A DNA stretch of 34,219 nt from an uncultured bacterium. GTDB taxonomy: Bacteria; Actinomycetota; Coriobacteriia; Coriobacteriales; Coriobacteriaceae. The notes under the pieces are model-generated. The model saw only the letters and a list, made by a program, of their open reading frames with translations. It did no database searches and was not told the DNA's origin. Positions 25,025 to 32,601 of this stretch are shown one piece after another. The stretch covers positions 1 to 34,219 of the forward strand of contig CAJMST010000020.1 in NCBI GenBank assembly GCA_905216145.1, written 5' to 3'. The position numbers were made by a program, and so were the translations under genes. Numbering within the stretch: the first letter of the stretch is position 1; each line of letters opens with the position of its first letter.

Positions 25025-25153
25025 CGTCCTCCCGGACGGCGGGGCACGAAGTTCATCGCGAGTTCCGCACGCAAAGAAGGCCACTTAATGTGGCCTTCGT
25101 CTTGCGCAGGACTGTAGAGCAGGGAACTTCGTGCCCCGACGCCCGGGAGGACG
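25025..25153 (-). repeat. Structured palindromic element, copy B (downstream of the flavodoxin-like gene)
   Basis: 129 bp. Outer arms 25025-25054 and 25124-25153 pair at 28 of 30 positions. The core on the minus strand is 69 nt, as in copy A: CCTGCTC, ACAGTCCTGC, inner hairpin GAAGGCCAC-ATTAA-GTGGCCTTC, end GTGCGGAACTCGCGAT. Outer and inner stems differ in sequence from copy A yet pair. In sense orientation it lies 42 bp past the stop of the flavodoxin-like gene. Confidence 0.75.
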
Positions 25154-25195
25154 TTACATTTAGAAAGATGGACCGACCGCCGTCAGCGATGGGAG

Positions 25196-25747
25196 CTACT
25201 CCCCCAGCACGGCCTTCTTGGCGGCGGCGGACATGTCCTCGAGGTCTTCTTTGGTGGGGTGATCCTTTGCGGCAACCCAGTTGTCGAGCAGCATCTTAAA
25301 GCGGGCATTGTCGGGATCTTGCTCGAGCATGGCCTCGTAACGCTGCTTGACCGCGGGGCCCATCTTGCCCTGGCACATCGCCCAGCCCGCAAGCTCGGCA
25401 TCCTCTGCCAAATTGGACGACACGCGATCGATAATCTGCTGATAATAGCTCTGATCGGCACCAAAGCCGCAGGTACCAAAGAGGAAAACGCGCTTGCCGT
25501 GTAGGGCGGAGAGCAACGCCGCGACCGAAGGCGTGCATGCGCCCTTGTCGCACCAAAAACCGACGAGCACGGTATCGGCCGCGCAAGCCCCCTGCGCTTC
25601 GCGCGCGACCTGCTCGGCATCCGCATCGTCGCTCAACGCCGCGGCATGGACAAACTCAACGCCCGCAGCCTGCAGGGCGCGCTTGATCGCGCCCGAAACC
25701 ATCCTGGTATTACCGCTCTTGCTGTTAACCACCAAAGAGCATGTCAT
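25196..25747 (-). CDS. Flavodoxin family protein
   Basis: A 183-aa cytoplasmic FMN-binding fold. The N-terminal phosphate-binding loop reads LVVNSKSGNTRMV (flavodoxin pattern), followed by ADTVLVGFWCDKGACTP (second flavin loop region) and KRVFLFGTCGFG. The C-terminal third is helical (WAMCQGKMGPAVKQRYEAML) and unlike classical electron-transfer flavodoxins. Start ATG 25747 (MTCSLVVN) is 10 bases after GAGG; an upstream start at 25783 would add 12 residues with no family match. It resembles the small flavodoxin-like proteins called BilS near bilirubin reductase genes in gut bacteria, but no bilirubin reductase gene is in this window, so I do not assign that role. Confidence 0.8.
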   Translation of the reverse strand: MTCSLVVNSKSGNTRMVSGAIKRALQAAGVEFVHAAALSDDADAEQVAREAQGACAADTVLVGFWCDKGACTPSVAALLSALHGKRVFLFGTCGFGADQSYYQQIIDRVSSNLAEDAELAGWAMCQGKMGPAVKQRYEAMLEQDPDNARFKMLLDNWVAAKDHPTKEDLEDMSAAAKKAVLGE

Positions 25748-25950
25748 AGTCACGTTGCCTCGTTTCCCCAAAACTAAAGCCACTAATGCAATTTATTAGA
25801 TGAATATCTTAGTACTAACGTGACAGATGTAAACCACCGTCTGCCGATTGGCGACGCAGGCGACATCAATGGACAAAAACGCCCGCAGCGCAAGCTCCGA
25901 AATCTATAAGCTTTGAGACAGCTAAGCTGCCCTATGCCCCGAATCGATGA
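25748..25950. other. Non-coding stretch upstream of the 23-bp repeats
   Basis: Contains the upstream region of the flavodoxin-like gene and an A/T-richer segment (25790-25830). I see no gene, RNA or clear promoter in it. Confidence 0.4.
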
Positions 25951-26042
25951 CAACCGTCACCACAGATACCCGCCAATCGTCACCATAGTTCGTAATCAAT
26001 CGTCACCACAGATTACCGTCAATCGTCACCACGCAGCTGGTA
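25951..26042 (+). repeat. Four tandem 23-bp repeats upstream of the ATPase gene
   Basis: CAAYCGTCACCA starts at 25951, 25974, 25997 and 26020, exactly 23 bp apart. The fuller consensus is CAATCGTCACCACAGATTAC. Each copy holds A-C/T-CGTCACC, complementary to GGTGACGGT directly before the ATG at 26079. It could be an iteron-like protein-binding array, a translational control region or an insertion-sequence end remnant. Confidence 0.8.
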
Positions 26043-26078
26043 AAATACATAATCAAGGCAAGTTGAGAAGGTGACGGT

Positions 26079-27344
26079 ATGGATAGGTATGTAGACAGAT
26101 GCATCGACAAGGCAATCAGGCATAATCTCGATATCTTCGGTGCGGTTCTCATTCAAGGCCCGAAGTGGTGCGGAAAGACCACTACGGCCAGACGTCTTGC
26201 CAAATCATCCTTGTCTCTTTCCGATCCGGCTGGAAATTTTTCCGCTCTCCAGTTGGCTCGGATCGACCCAGCGCAGGCAATAGCAGGACCGTCGCCTAGA
26301 CTCATCGACGAATGGCAGGAAGAACCAAAACTATGGGATGCCATACGTTTCGAGTGTGACGCAAGACAGGGAGAATCCGGACAGTTTATTCTTACGGGCT
26401 CAGCAACGCCGCAAGATTCGAAGCAGCCAATGCATAGCGGCGTTGGGCGAATAGCTAGATTGCGAATGGATACCATGACGCTGTTTGAGCTCGGCGTTTC
26501 TTCGGGCGCGGCTTCGATTAGAGCGCTGCTTTCCGGCCACCCCGCCAAGCAGGCGGTCGGATCGATCGCTGGTGTCGCCGGCATCGCCGATTTGCTGTGT
26601 CGCGGTGGTTGGCCTCAAGCGATGGGGAAAACAACTGAAAATGCTATGCGGATTGCCGCTGCTTATGTTGATGGCGTATGCGAATCGGATGTTTCTAGAA
26701 CTGACGGCGTCAAACGTGATCCGGTCAAGGTCAGGTCTCTTTTGACATCGCTTGCGCGAAATGAGTCGACACTTGCTGGATCGAAGTCCATCGATAAAGA
26801 TATCGGTACCGGCGTTTCGAAGAATTCGGTCTCCAGATACATGGATGCTCTGAGACGAATCAATATCATCGACGATATCCCGGCTTGGCATCCGGCGCTC
26901 AGGTCGCCGGTAAAGCTGCGGCAAAGTGCGAAAAGGCACCTCGCCGACCCTTCGCTTGCCGTTGCGCTGCTCGGAGCAAATCCGGAGTCATTGGCATCCG
27001 ACCCGAAGACACTGGGGCTGCTCTTCGAATCCCTCGTCCTGCACGACCTTAAGGTCTATGCCGCCGCAAATGACTCATCGGTGTCCCACTACCACGACGC
27101 CGACGATCTCGAGGTCGATGCCGTTATACACAGGCGCGATGGAACTTGGATTGCCGTGGAAGTAAAACTCGGAAGCCCGCAGATCCCCGAGGCGTCTGCA
27201 AACCTGCTTCGACTCGAGCGCAAGCTGGTCGAACGCGGCGAGAGGCCTCCCGCGGCCAAACTCATCGTCATCGGGTTCGGCATGCCGGTCCACACAACGC
27301 CCGAGGGCATCATCGTTGCCCCCGTTGACACGCTCGCGCCCTAG
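26079..27344 (+). CDS. ATP-binding protein, AAA plus DUF4143 type
   Basis: A 421-aa cytoplasmic ATPase. Walker A is GPKWCGKTT (about 28-36) and Walker B is RLIDEWQEEP (Asp-Glu near 76). TGSATPQ follows as a sensor-like motif. A helical linker is followed by the C-terminal DUF4143 region, which contains a PD-(D/E)xK-like core, DLEVDAVI then IAVEVKLG (about 345-365). The biological role of this family is not established. GAAGGTGACGGT precedes the ATG and acts as the ribosome binding site. Codon use is less GC-biased than neighbours, suggesting transfer. It converges on the ABC exporter genes with only 27 bp between stops and no visible terminator. Confidence 0.85.
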   Translation: MDRYVDRCIDKAIRHNLDIFGAVLIQGPKWCGKTTTARRLAKSSLSLSDPAGNFSALQLARIDPAQAIAGPSPRLIDEWQEEPKLWDAIRFECDARQGESGQFILTGSATPQDSKQPMHSGVGRIARLRMDTMTLFELGVSSGAASIRALLSGHPAKQAVGSIAGVAGIADLLCRGGWPQAMGKTTENAMRIAAAYVDGVCESDVSRTDGVKRDPVKVRSLLTSLARNESTLAGSKSIDKDIGTGVSKNSVSRYMDALRRINIIDDIPAWHPALRSPVKLRQSAKRHLADPSLAVALLGANPESLASDPKTLGLLFESLVLHDLKVYAAANDSSVSHYHDADDLEVDAVIHRRDGTWIAVEVKLGSPQIPEASANLLRLERKLVERGERPPAAKLIVIGFGMPVHTTPEGIIVAPVDTLAP

Positions 27345-27371
27345 CGCTGCGTTACATGTCCCGCGTCTTGC

Positions 27372-29231
27372 TCACTGGGCGAATTGGCTGCGGTAGAGCT
27401 CGGCGTAGAAGCCGCCTGCCGCTAGCAGCTCGTCGTGCGTGCCGCGCTCGATAATCTGGCCGTCGCGCATCACCAGAATGCAGTCAGCGTTGCGGATGGT
27501 GCTCAGGCGGTGCGCCACGACAAAGCTTGTGCGACCGGCCATAAGCTCGTCGAACGCCGCCTGCACCTGCAGCTCGGTGCGGGTATCGATGCTCGAGGTC
27601 GCCTCGTCCAGCAGCAGAATCGCCGGGTCGGTGAGCATGACACGCGCGATGCACAGCAGCTGTTTTTGACCCTGGCTAAACGTGCCGCCGTCCTCGCCGA
27701 TTACCGTATCGTAGCCGCCTGGCAGCTGCACGATAAACTTGTGCGCATGAGCGCGCTTGGCGGCCTCGACAATCTGCTCACGCGTAGCATCGGGACAACC
27801 GTAGGCGATGTTTTCCGCCACCGTGCCCTCGAACAGCCAAGTGTCCTGCAGCACCATGCCAAAGGCACGGCGAAGGCTTGCGCGCGTGTAGTCACGCGAA
27901 GACCTGCCATCGACCATGATGCGTCCGGCATCGATATCGTAAAAGCGCAGCAGCAGGTTGATGAGCGTCGTCTTACCGCAGCCCGTGGGGCCAACGAGGG
28001 CAAACCGCATACCGGGCTTGGCGTCGATGCAGATGTCCTGCAGCAGCTTGCGGTCGGGCACGTAGCTAAAGTCCACATGCTCAAAGGCGACCTCACCCTG
28101 CGGGGCTGTGAGTTCAACGGCATCCGCGGCATCGGGCTCCTGCTCGCGTGCATCGAGCAGCGCAAACATGCGGCGCGCCGAGGCATAGGCCGTCTGGATC
28201 TGCGTGATGACGTTGGTGACCTCGTTGAACGGCTTGGTGTACTGGTTGGCGTAAGACAGGAAGATCTGCACACCGCCCACCGTGAGCGCCGCGGGCACGC
28301 CCGTAATCACGCCAACGCAGCCGATCACGGCCACCACGGCATAGATGATGTTGTTGATAAAGCGCGTGCCGGGGTTAGAGAGCGAACCCATAAACTGCGC
28401 GCGCTCACCCGCGGTGTAGAGCTCGGCGTTGAGGGCGTCGAAACGCTGCTGCGCGTTCGGTCCATAGGCGAAGGCGTCCACGAGCTTTTGCTCACCCACA
28501 TACTCCTCGATATGGCCGCCCAGCTGGCCCTGAATGCGCTGCTGAGCGGTGAAACTCTTGTTGGAGAGCTTGGCAATAGCGCCGGCGGCAAAGATGGAAA
28601 GAGGTGTGACAAGCACCACCACGAGCGTCATGGTCAGGTTAATGGAGAGCATGAACGCGAGCGTGCCCACGATAGTGATGACTCCAGTAAAGAGTTGCGT
28701 GAAGCCCTGCAGCAGGCCGTCGCCCACCTGGTCGACATCGTTGACCACACGGCTCATAAGATCGCCGTGAGCATGGCTGTCGATAAAACTGAGCGGCATG
28801 CGGCTGAGTTTGTCGCTCGCCTCCACGCGCATGTCGCGCACCGTCTCGTAGGATAAGCGGTTAACGCAATAGCCCTGCAGCCACTGGAACGCCGCGGCGC
28901 CCACCACGACAATTGCCAGCTTGGTGACGAGCGGCAGCAGTGCATCGAAGTCCACCCGCCCGGCGGCAACGATGAGGTCGATGCCCTCGCCGATGAGGAT
29001 GGGCGTGTAGAGCTGCAGGATCACCGAGATGGCGGCGCTCACAAACGACGTCATAAACGAAATGCGGTGCGGACGCACGTAGCCCATCAGGCGACGGGTC
29101 ACCGCGCCCACGGGATAGCGCTCGGGATCGCCGGGCTGGCGCGGGCCGTCGCCCAGGTCGTTGAGGTTATCGTTGCCGGACACATTGGCCGTCATCGTGG
29201 CGACCGATCCGGAAGAAGTATACGGATTCAT
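27372..29231 (-). CDS. ABC exporter half-transporter, consensus ATPase site
   Basis: 619 aa. Six-helix exporter membrane domain (about 50-340) fused to a nucleotide-binding domain. Walker A is GPTGCGKTT (about 412), signature FSQGQ (near 514) and Walker B LLLDEATSS with the catalytic Glu present (near 540). The H-loop is in VVAHRLSTI. It is the second gene of a two-gene operon: its ATG directly follows the TAG of the upstream partner, with AAAGGAGG inside the partner's last codons. Together they look like a heterodimeric exporter of the TM287/288, LmrCD or BmrCD kind. The substrate (drug, lipid or peptide) is unknown. Confidence 0.9.
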   Translation of the reverse strand: MNPYTSSGSVATMTANVSGNDNLNDLGDGPRQPGDPERYPVGAVTRRLMGYVRPHRISFMTSFVSAAISVILQLYTPILIGEGIDLIVAAGRVDFDALLPLVTKLAIVVVGAAAFQWLQGYCVNRLSYETVRDMRVEASDKLSRMPLSFIDSHAHGDLMSRVVNDVDQVGDGLLQGFTQLFTGVITIVGTLAFMLSINLTMTLVVVLVTPLSIFAAGAIAKLSNKSFTAQQRIQGQLGGHIEEYVGEQKLVDAFAYGPNAQQRFDALNAELYTAGERAQFMGSLSNPGTRFINNIIYAVVAVIGCVGVITGVPAALTVGGVQIFLSYANQYTKPFNEVTNVITQIQTAYASARRMFALLDAREQEPDAADAVELTAPQGEVAFEHVDFSYVPDRKLLQDICIDAKPGMRFALVGPTGCGKTTLINLLLRFYDIDAGRIMVDGRSSRDYTRASLRRAFGMVLQDTWLFEGTVAENIAYGCPDATREQIVEAAKRAHAHKFIVQLPGGYDTVIGEDGGTFSQGQKQLLCIARVMLTDPAILLLDEATSSIDTRTELQVQAAFDELMAGRTSFVVAHRLSTIRNADCILVMRDGQIIERGTHDELLAAGGFYAELYRSQFAQ

Positions 29232-31082
29232 CTAGCAGCCCTCCTTTGCGCAGACGGATGCGGGAGCGGAGTCCGAAGCGGGCGTCGCACTCCCCTGCTG
29301 GCCCTCGAGCTCCTCGCGACGAAGCTGCGACTGGCAAATCTCGCGGTAGAGCTGGCAGCTTGCGTACAGCTCGTCATGCGTACCCAGGCCCGCGACCGAA
29401 CCGTGGTCGAGCACGCAGATCATGTCGGCATCGCGCACAGTCGAGACGCGCTGGCTCACGATGACCGTGGTCAGCGGGAGCCCGCCCTCGGCGGCACCGC
29501 GCGCGCTGCGCTCGCGGATGGCGTGGCGAAGTGCCGCGTCGGTCTTAAAGTCGAGCGCCGAGGCGGAGTCGTCCATGATCAGGATCTGCGGCGAGCCCAC
29601 CAGAGCGCGCGCGATGGTCAAGCGCTGACGCTGGCCACCGCTGAAGTTCTTGCCGCCCGCCTCGACCGGGGCATCCAAGCCCTGCGGCTTGTTGAGCACA
29701 AACTCGCTGGCCTGTGCCATATCGAGCGCCGCCCACAGCTCTTCATCGGTCGCCGACTCGTCGCGCCAGGTCAGGTTGCTACGGATGGTGCCACTCACCA
29801 GCGACGCGCGCTGCGGAACGGTCGCGACCACATGGCGCAGTTGATCGAGCTGCCAAGTGCGCACGTCGGCACCCATCACGCTTACGTTGCCGGTGCCCGC
29901 GTCGTACAGGCGCGGAATGAGCGAGACGAGCGTGGACTTGCCGCTGCCCGTACCGCCGATAATGCCGAGCGTTTTGCCCAGCGGCAGCTCCAGGGTCACG
30001 TCGTTGACGGCATTGGCGGCGCCCGCGCCAAAGGAGAAGCTCGCGTGGCTCAAGCTCAGCGCGGGGACCGGGGCAGCTGCGCCCGCCGCGTTCGGCTCGG
30101 GCAGGGCGACCGGCTCGTTGCCCTCGTCGGTAATGCTCGGCACGCAATTGAGCACCTCGTTGATGCGCGACGCGCTGGCGCTCGCCTTGGTAAAGACCAC
30201 GACCAGGTTGGCGACGTACACGATGGAGGTGAGCGTCTGCGTCATGTAGTTGACAAACGCCATGACCTGGCCCTGCGTGAGCTCGCCCACATTCACCTGG
30301 ATGCCGCCCACCCACAGGATGGCGCACACGCCCAGGTTCATCACCAAAAACGTGACGGGGTTGAGAATCGACGAGAGCTTGCCCACCGCGATGGCGACAT
30401 GCGCCTGATCGTCAGCCGCCTGGGCAAAACGCTCGCGCTCGTGATCCTCGCGCACAAACGCGCGGACCACACGAGCGCCCGAAAGCCCCTCGCGGCAAAT
30501 GAGCGCAATGCGGTCGAGCTTTGCCTGCAGCTGCTTGTAGTACGGAATGCAGCGCGCCATGACAAACCAAAACACCAGGCCGATGGCGGGCGTGCAGATT
30601 AAAAAGATAATGCCGAGCTTAAGGTCGATGGCGAGGGCCGCAACCATGGAGCCCACCGCCAGGAAAGGCCAGCGGATAAGCATGCGCACGCCCAGCGCCA
30701 CAGCGAGCTGGACCTGGTTAACGTCGTTGGTGATGCGGGTGATGAGCGACGGCGTGCCAAAGTGATCGAGTTCGGCATAGCTCAGCTTGTTGATGTGCTG
30801 GTAGAGCGCGCCGCGAATGTCGGTACCCATGCCCTGCGAGGTGAGCGCCGCCATCTTTTGACAGACGAGTGTAAACGAGATGCCGATCACGGCCATGGCG
30901 GCGAGCACCATGCCGTAGTGGACGACGGCGTTGACGTCGTGCGCGCCGATGCCCTTGTCGATCATCTGCGCAATCACCAGCGGCGTCAGCAGGTCAAAAA
31001 TCACTTCGATCAGCTTGCACGCAGGGCCAATCACCATATACCGGCGAAACTTACCACCAAAACGCCTGAGCAGCTCAATCAT
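29232..31082 (-). CDS. ABC exporter half-transporter, degenerate ATPase site
   Basis: 616 aa, first gene of the exporter operon. The exporter membrane domain (about 15-320) is followed by a nucleotide-binding domain with Walker A GGTGSGKST (about 379) and signature NFSGGQRQR (near 480). Walker B reads ILIMDDSAS, so the usual catalytic Glu is Asp. The H-loop position reads VSQRVST instead of a His motif. In heterodimeric exporters one subunit usually carries such changes, so this is a functional asymmetry and not decay. The frame is open to TTG 31115; ATG 31082 (MIELLRRFGG) with AGGGAG upstream is preferred. Confidence 0.9.
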   Translation of the reverse strand: MIELLRRFGGKFRRYMVIGPACKLIEVIFDLLTPLVIAQMIDKGIGAHDVNAVVHYGMVLAAMAVIGISFTLVCQKMAALTSQGMGTDIRGALYQHINKLSYAELDHFGTPSLITRITNDVNQVQLAVALGVRMLIRWPFLAVGSMVAALAIDLKLGIIFLICTPAIGLVFWFVMARCIPYYKQLQAKLDRIALICREGLSGARVVRAFVREDHERERFAQAADDQAHVAIAVGKLSSILNPVTFLVMNLGVCAILWVGGIQVNVGELTQGQVMAFVNYMTQTLTSIVYVANLVVVFTKASASASRINEVLNCVPSITDEGNEPVALPEPNAAGAAAPVPALSLSHASFSFGAGAANAVNDVTLELPLGKTLGIIGGTGSGKSTLVSLIPRLYDAGTGNVSVMGADVRTWQLDQLRHVVATVPQRASLVSGTIRSNLTWRDESATDEELWAALDMAQASEFVLNKPQGLDAPVEAGGKNFSGGQRQRLTIARALVGSPQILIMDDSASALDFKTDAALRHAIRERSARGAAEGGLPLTTVIVSQRVSTVRDADMICVLDHGSVAGLGTHDELYASCQLYREICQSQLRREELEGQQGSATPASDSAPASVCAKEGC

Positions 31083-31126
31083 GTATAGGCGCTCCCTATC
31101 ATCATTCACACTCAATTCGAATCATG

Positions 31127-31156
31127 ATAGTACGGTGAGCCCAAAAGAAGCGTAAA
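31127..31156 (-). promoter_or_regulatory. Candidate promoter of the ABC exporter operon
   Basis: On the minus strand TTTACG (31156-31151) and TACTAT (31132-31127) with an 18-bp spacer, 44 bp before the start codon. Only a sequence match. Confidence 0.35.
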
Positions 31157-31200
31157 CAACTCGTCATTTCTGGCGAGATTCAAGAGCGGGTTAATCGCCT

Positions 31201-31208
31201 GATATACT
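31201..31208 (+). promoter_or_regulatory. Extended -10 promoter of LANTG protein gene 1
   Basis: TGATATACT is an extended -10 (TG-N-TATACT) starting at 31200, about 50 bp before the start codon. The same box and the following 50 bp recur before the second copy (TATACT at 32546-32551). The -35 regions differ between the copies and are weak, as expected for an extended -10 promoter. Confidence 0.55.
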
Positions 31209-31258
31209 TACATTAGTGCTACCAAGTGAGTCGCCAACCCTTGAAATGAGGTGCCGAG

Positions 31259-32299
31259 ATGAACGACATTCTCGCAAGAAGAGCAAGAAGAGCAAGACGA
31301 GCAACTATGGGCATCGCCCTTTCCGTGGCACTTGCCGCGGGAATCGCCCCCGTAACGGCGATCGCGGCAGAAACCAGCTCCCCCATCGGTGCAGTTGCCT
31401 TGCAGACGGAAGACGCGGCCACCGAAAAAGAAAAAGCGTATGCAGCCATGCAGGAAGCGCTCAAAAACCTCGAAGCCGCAAAAAAGGCCGCGAGTTCCGA
31501 GAAAATTGCGCGCTTTAATAATGACATTGCCCGTTTTCAAAAGTACCGCGACGAGATGTTGGCGCAAGCCGCCGAATCGAAAGAATCCCTTCCTGCCATG
31601 CAAGCGGACATCGATGCAGCCCAAGCCAAATACGACGAGGCCGGCAACCGGGTAAGCGAGCTCCAGGCAAAATTAGACAACAAACTTGAGGTGCTTAAGG
31701 CACTCGAAGCACTCGGCGACGAGGAGCTTGTCAAAACTGTTAAACAGCAAATAAGGCAGTTGCAAAATGAGATCGTAGGGGCAAAAGCGTATGTAGATCA
31801 TTGTGAAACGGAGCTTGACGAGTTCCAGCGCCGCCTCAAAAGTCAGGAAGGACGAGTTAATGACTGTGAACGTTCTGCAGAGAAATATAAAGCCCATAGC
31901 GACCAGTTCATAGCCTGGCGAGATACGCTCCTCGACAATTTGAAAAAAGCGCAAACGGCTTATGACGACGCCTGCAAGGCATACGAAGAGGCAAAAGCCG
32001 CAGCAGACAAGGCCACCTCGCCCGAGATAACGCAACCCACCGAGACAACGCCTCCCTCCGGCTCGACGCAACCGGCCGAGACGGCGCAGCCCGCCAGCTC
32101 GCCCGCGACCGGCAAAGACGCAGCACCGAGCTCCGCCCAGCAAGCGAACACGAGCAACGGCAAGCAAGCAAATACGACCGCCGACAAGCTCGCAAACACA
32201 GGCGACACAGCGCCGAGCGCAATCGCACTAGCAGGAATCGCCGCCATGGGGCTCGGAATAACCGCCGCAGCCACCCGCCGTATCAAGAACTCAAAATAG
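31259..32299 (+). CDS. LANTG-anchored coiled-coil surface protein, copy 1
   Basis: 346 aa. Signal peptide about 1-37 (basic Arg-rich start, hydrophobic core MGIALSVALAAGIAPVTAIA). A long charged coiled coil (about 55-255, Ala/Glu/Lys/Gln-rich) is followed by a Thr/Pro/Ser wall-spanning stretch (262-305). The sorting signal LANTG is at 311, then a short membrane helix and a basic tail. Predicted to be secreted and covalently linked to the cell wall by a class of sortase accepting LANTG. The ATG has GAGG at 7 nt. It is a tandem paralogue of 32602-33594: ends nearly identical, central coil divergent. Function unknown. Confidence 0.88.
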   Translation: MNDILARRARRARRATMGIALSVALAAGIAPVTAIAAETSSPIGAVALQTEDAATEKEKAYAAMQEALKNLEAAKKAASSEKIARFNNDIARFQKYRDEMLAQAAESKESLPAMQADIDAAQAKYDEAGNRVSELQAKLDNKLEVLKALEALGDEELVKTVKQQIRQLQNEIVGAKAYVDHCETELDEFQRRLKSQEGRVNDCERSAEKYKAHSDQFIAWRDTLLDNLKKAQTAYDDACKAYEEAKAAADKATSPEITQPTETTPPSGSTQPAETAQPASSPATGKDAAPSSAQQANTSNGKQANTTADKLANTGDTAPSAIALAGIAAMGLGITAAATRRIKNSK

Positions 32300-32344
32300 C
32301 TGCCAGCGGTTATTGTCTTCGCCAATCCACAAGCCAAGAGACAA

Positions 32345-32385
32345 AAAGAGGTCCGTTTCCCCAACCCAGGGAAACGGACCTCTTT
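32345..32385. terminator. Bidirectional terminator after LANTG protein gene 1
   Basis: A perfect 17-bp stem AAAGAGGTCCGTTTCCC with its complement and loop CAACCCA. The U-tract is better on the minus strand (CTCTTTTTG) than on the plus strand (CTCTTTAAC). The second gene has a homologous hairpin with GGCCCG in place of GGTCCG, compensated in the other arm. Confidence 0.85.
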
Positions 32386-32467
32386 AACTGCAAAAATTCA
32401 AGCTACAGCACCGCCGCCTCTTGAACCACATCGCCACCGCGCTCCAAACAACGCCAGCGAGCAGCAT
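32384..32467 (-). CDS. Possible small hydrophobic peptide, antisense side of the terminator
   Basis: 27 codons encoding a hydrophobic segment followed by FKRRR (MLLAGVVWSAVAMW then FKRRRCC). The homologous place after the second LANTG gene encodes the similar LLVGVAWALIVARFKRRR. AAGGA lies immediately before the ATG, too close for a good ribosome binding site. It may be a small membrane or toxin-like peptide, or just a remnant of the 3' end of an older membrane-anchored gene. Low certainty that it is expressed. Confidence 0.25.
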   Translation of the reverse strand: MLLAGVVWSAVAMWFKRRRCCSLNFCS

Positions 32468-32542
32468 TCCTTAAGGGATAGATTTAACGGCTGTTAATCG
32501 AGGGGTATACGCGCACGCCCGATCAATGACGGGCAAACCGCC

Positions 32543-32551
32543 TGATATACT
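32543..32551 (+). promoter_or_regulatory. Extended -10 promoter of LANTG protein gene 2
   Basis: TGATATACT, duplicated together with the 5' UTR of copy 1. It shows that each copy carries its own promoter. Confidence 0.55.
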
Positions 32552-32601
32552 TACATTAGTGCTACCAAGTTAGTCGCCGACCCTTGAAATGAGGTGCCGA
32601 G

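Noticed and set aside
25196..25747. Bilirubin-reductase accessory flavodoxin (BilS)
   Set aside because: Size and style are similar, but without a neighbouring reductase gene the assignment would be a guess.
29232..31082. Decaying ABC transporter gene
   Set aside because: The altered Walker B and H-loop are typical of one partner in heterodimeric exporters, and the frame and all other motifs are intact.
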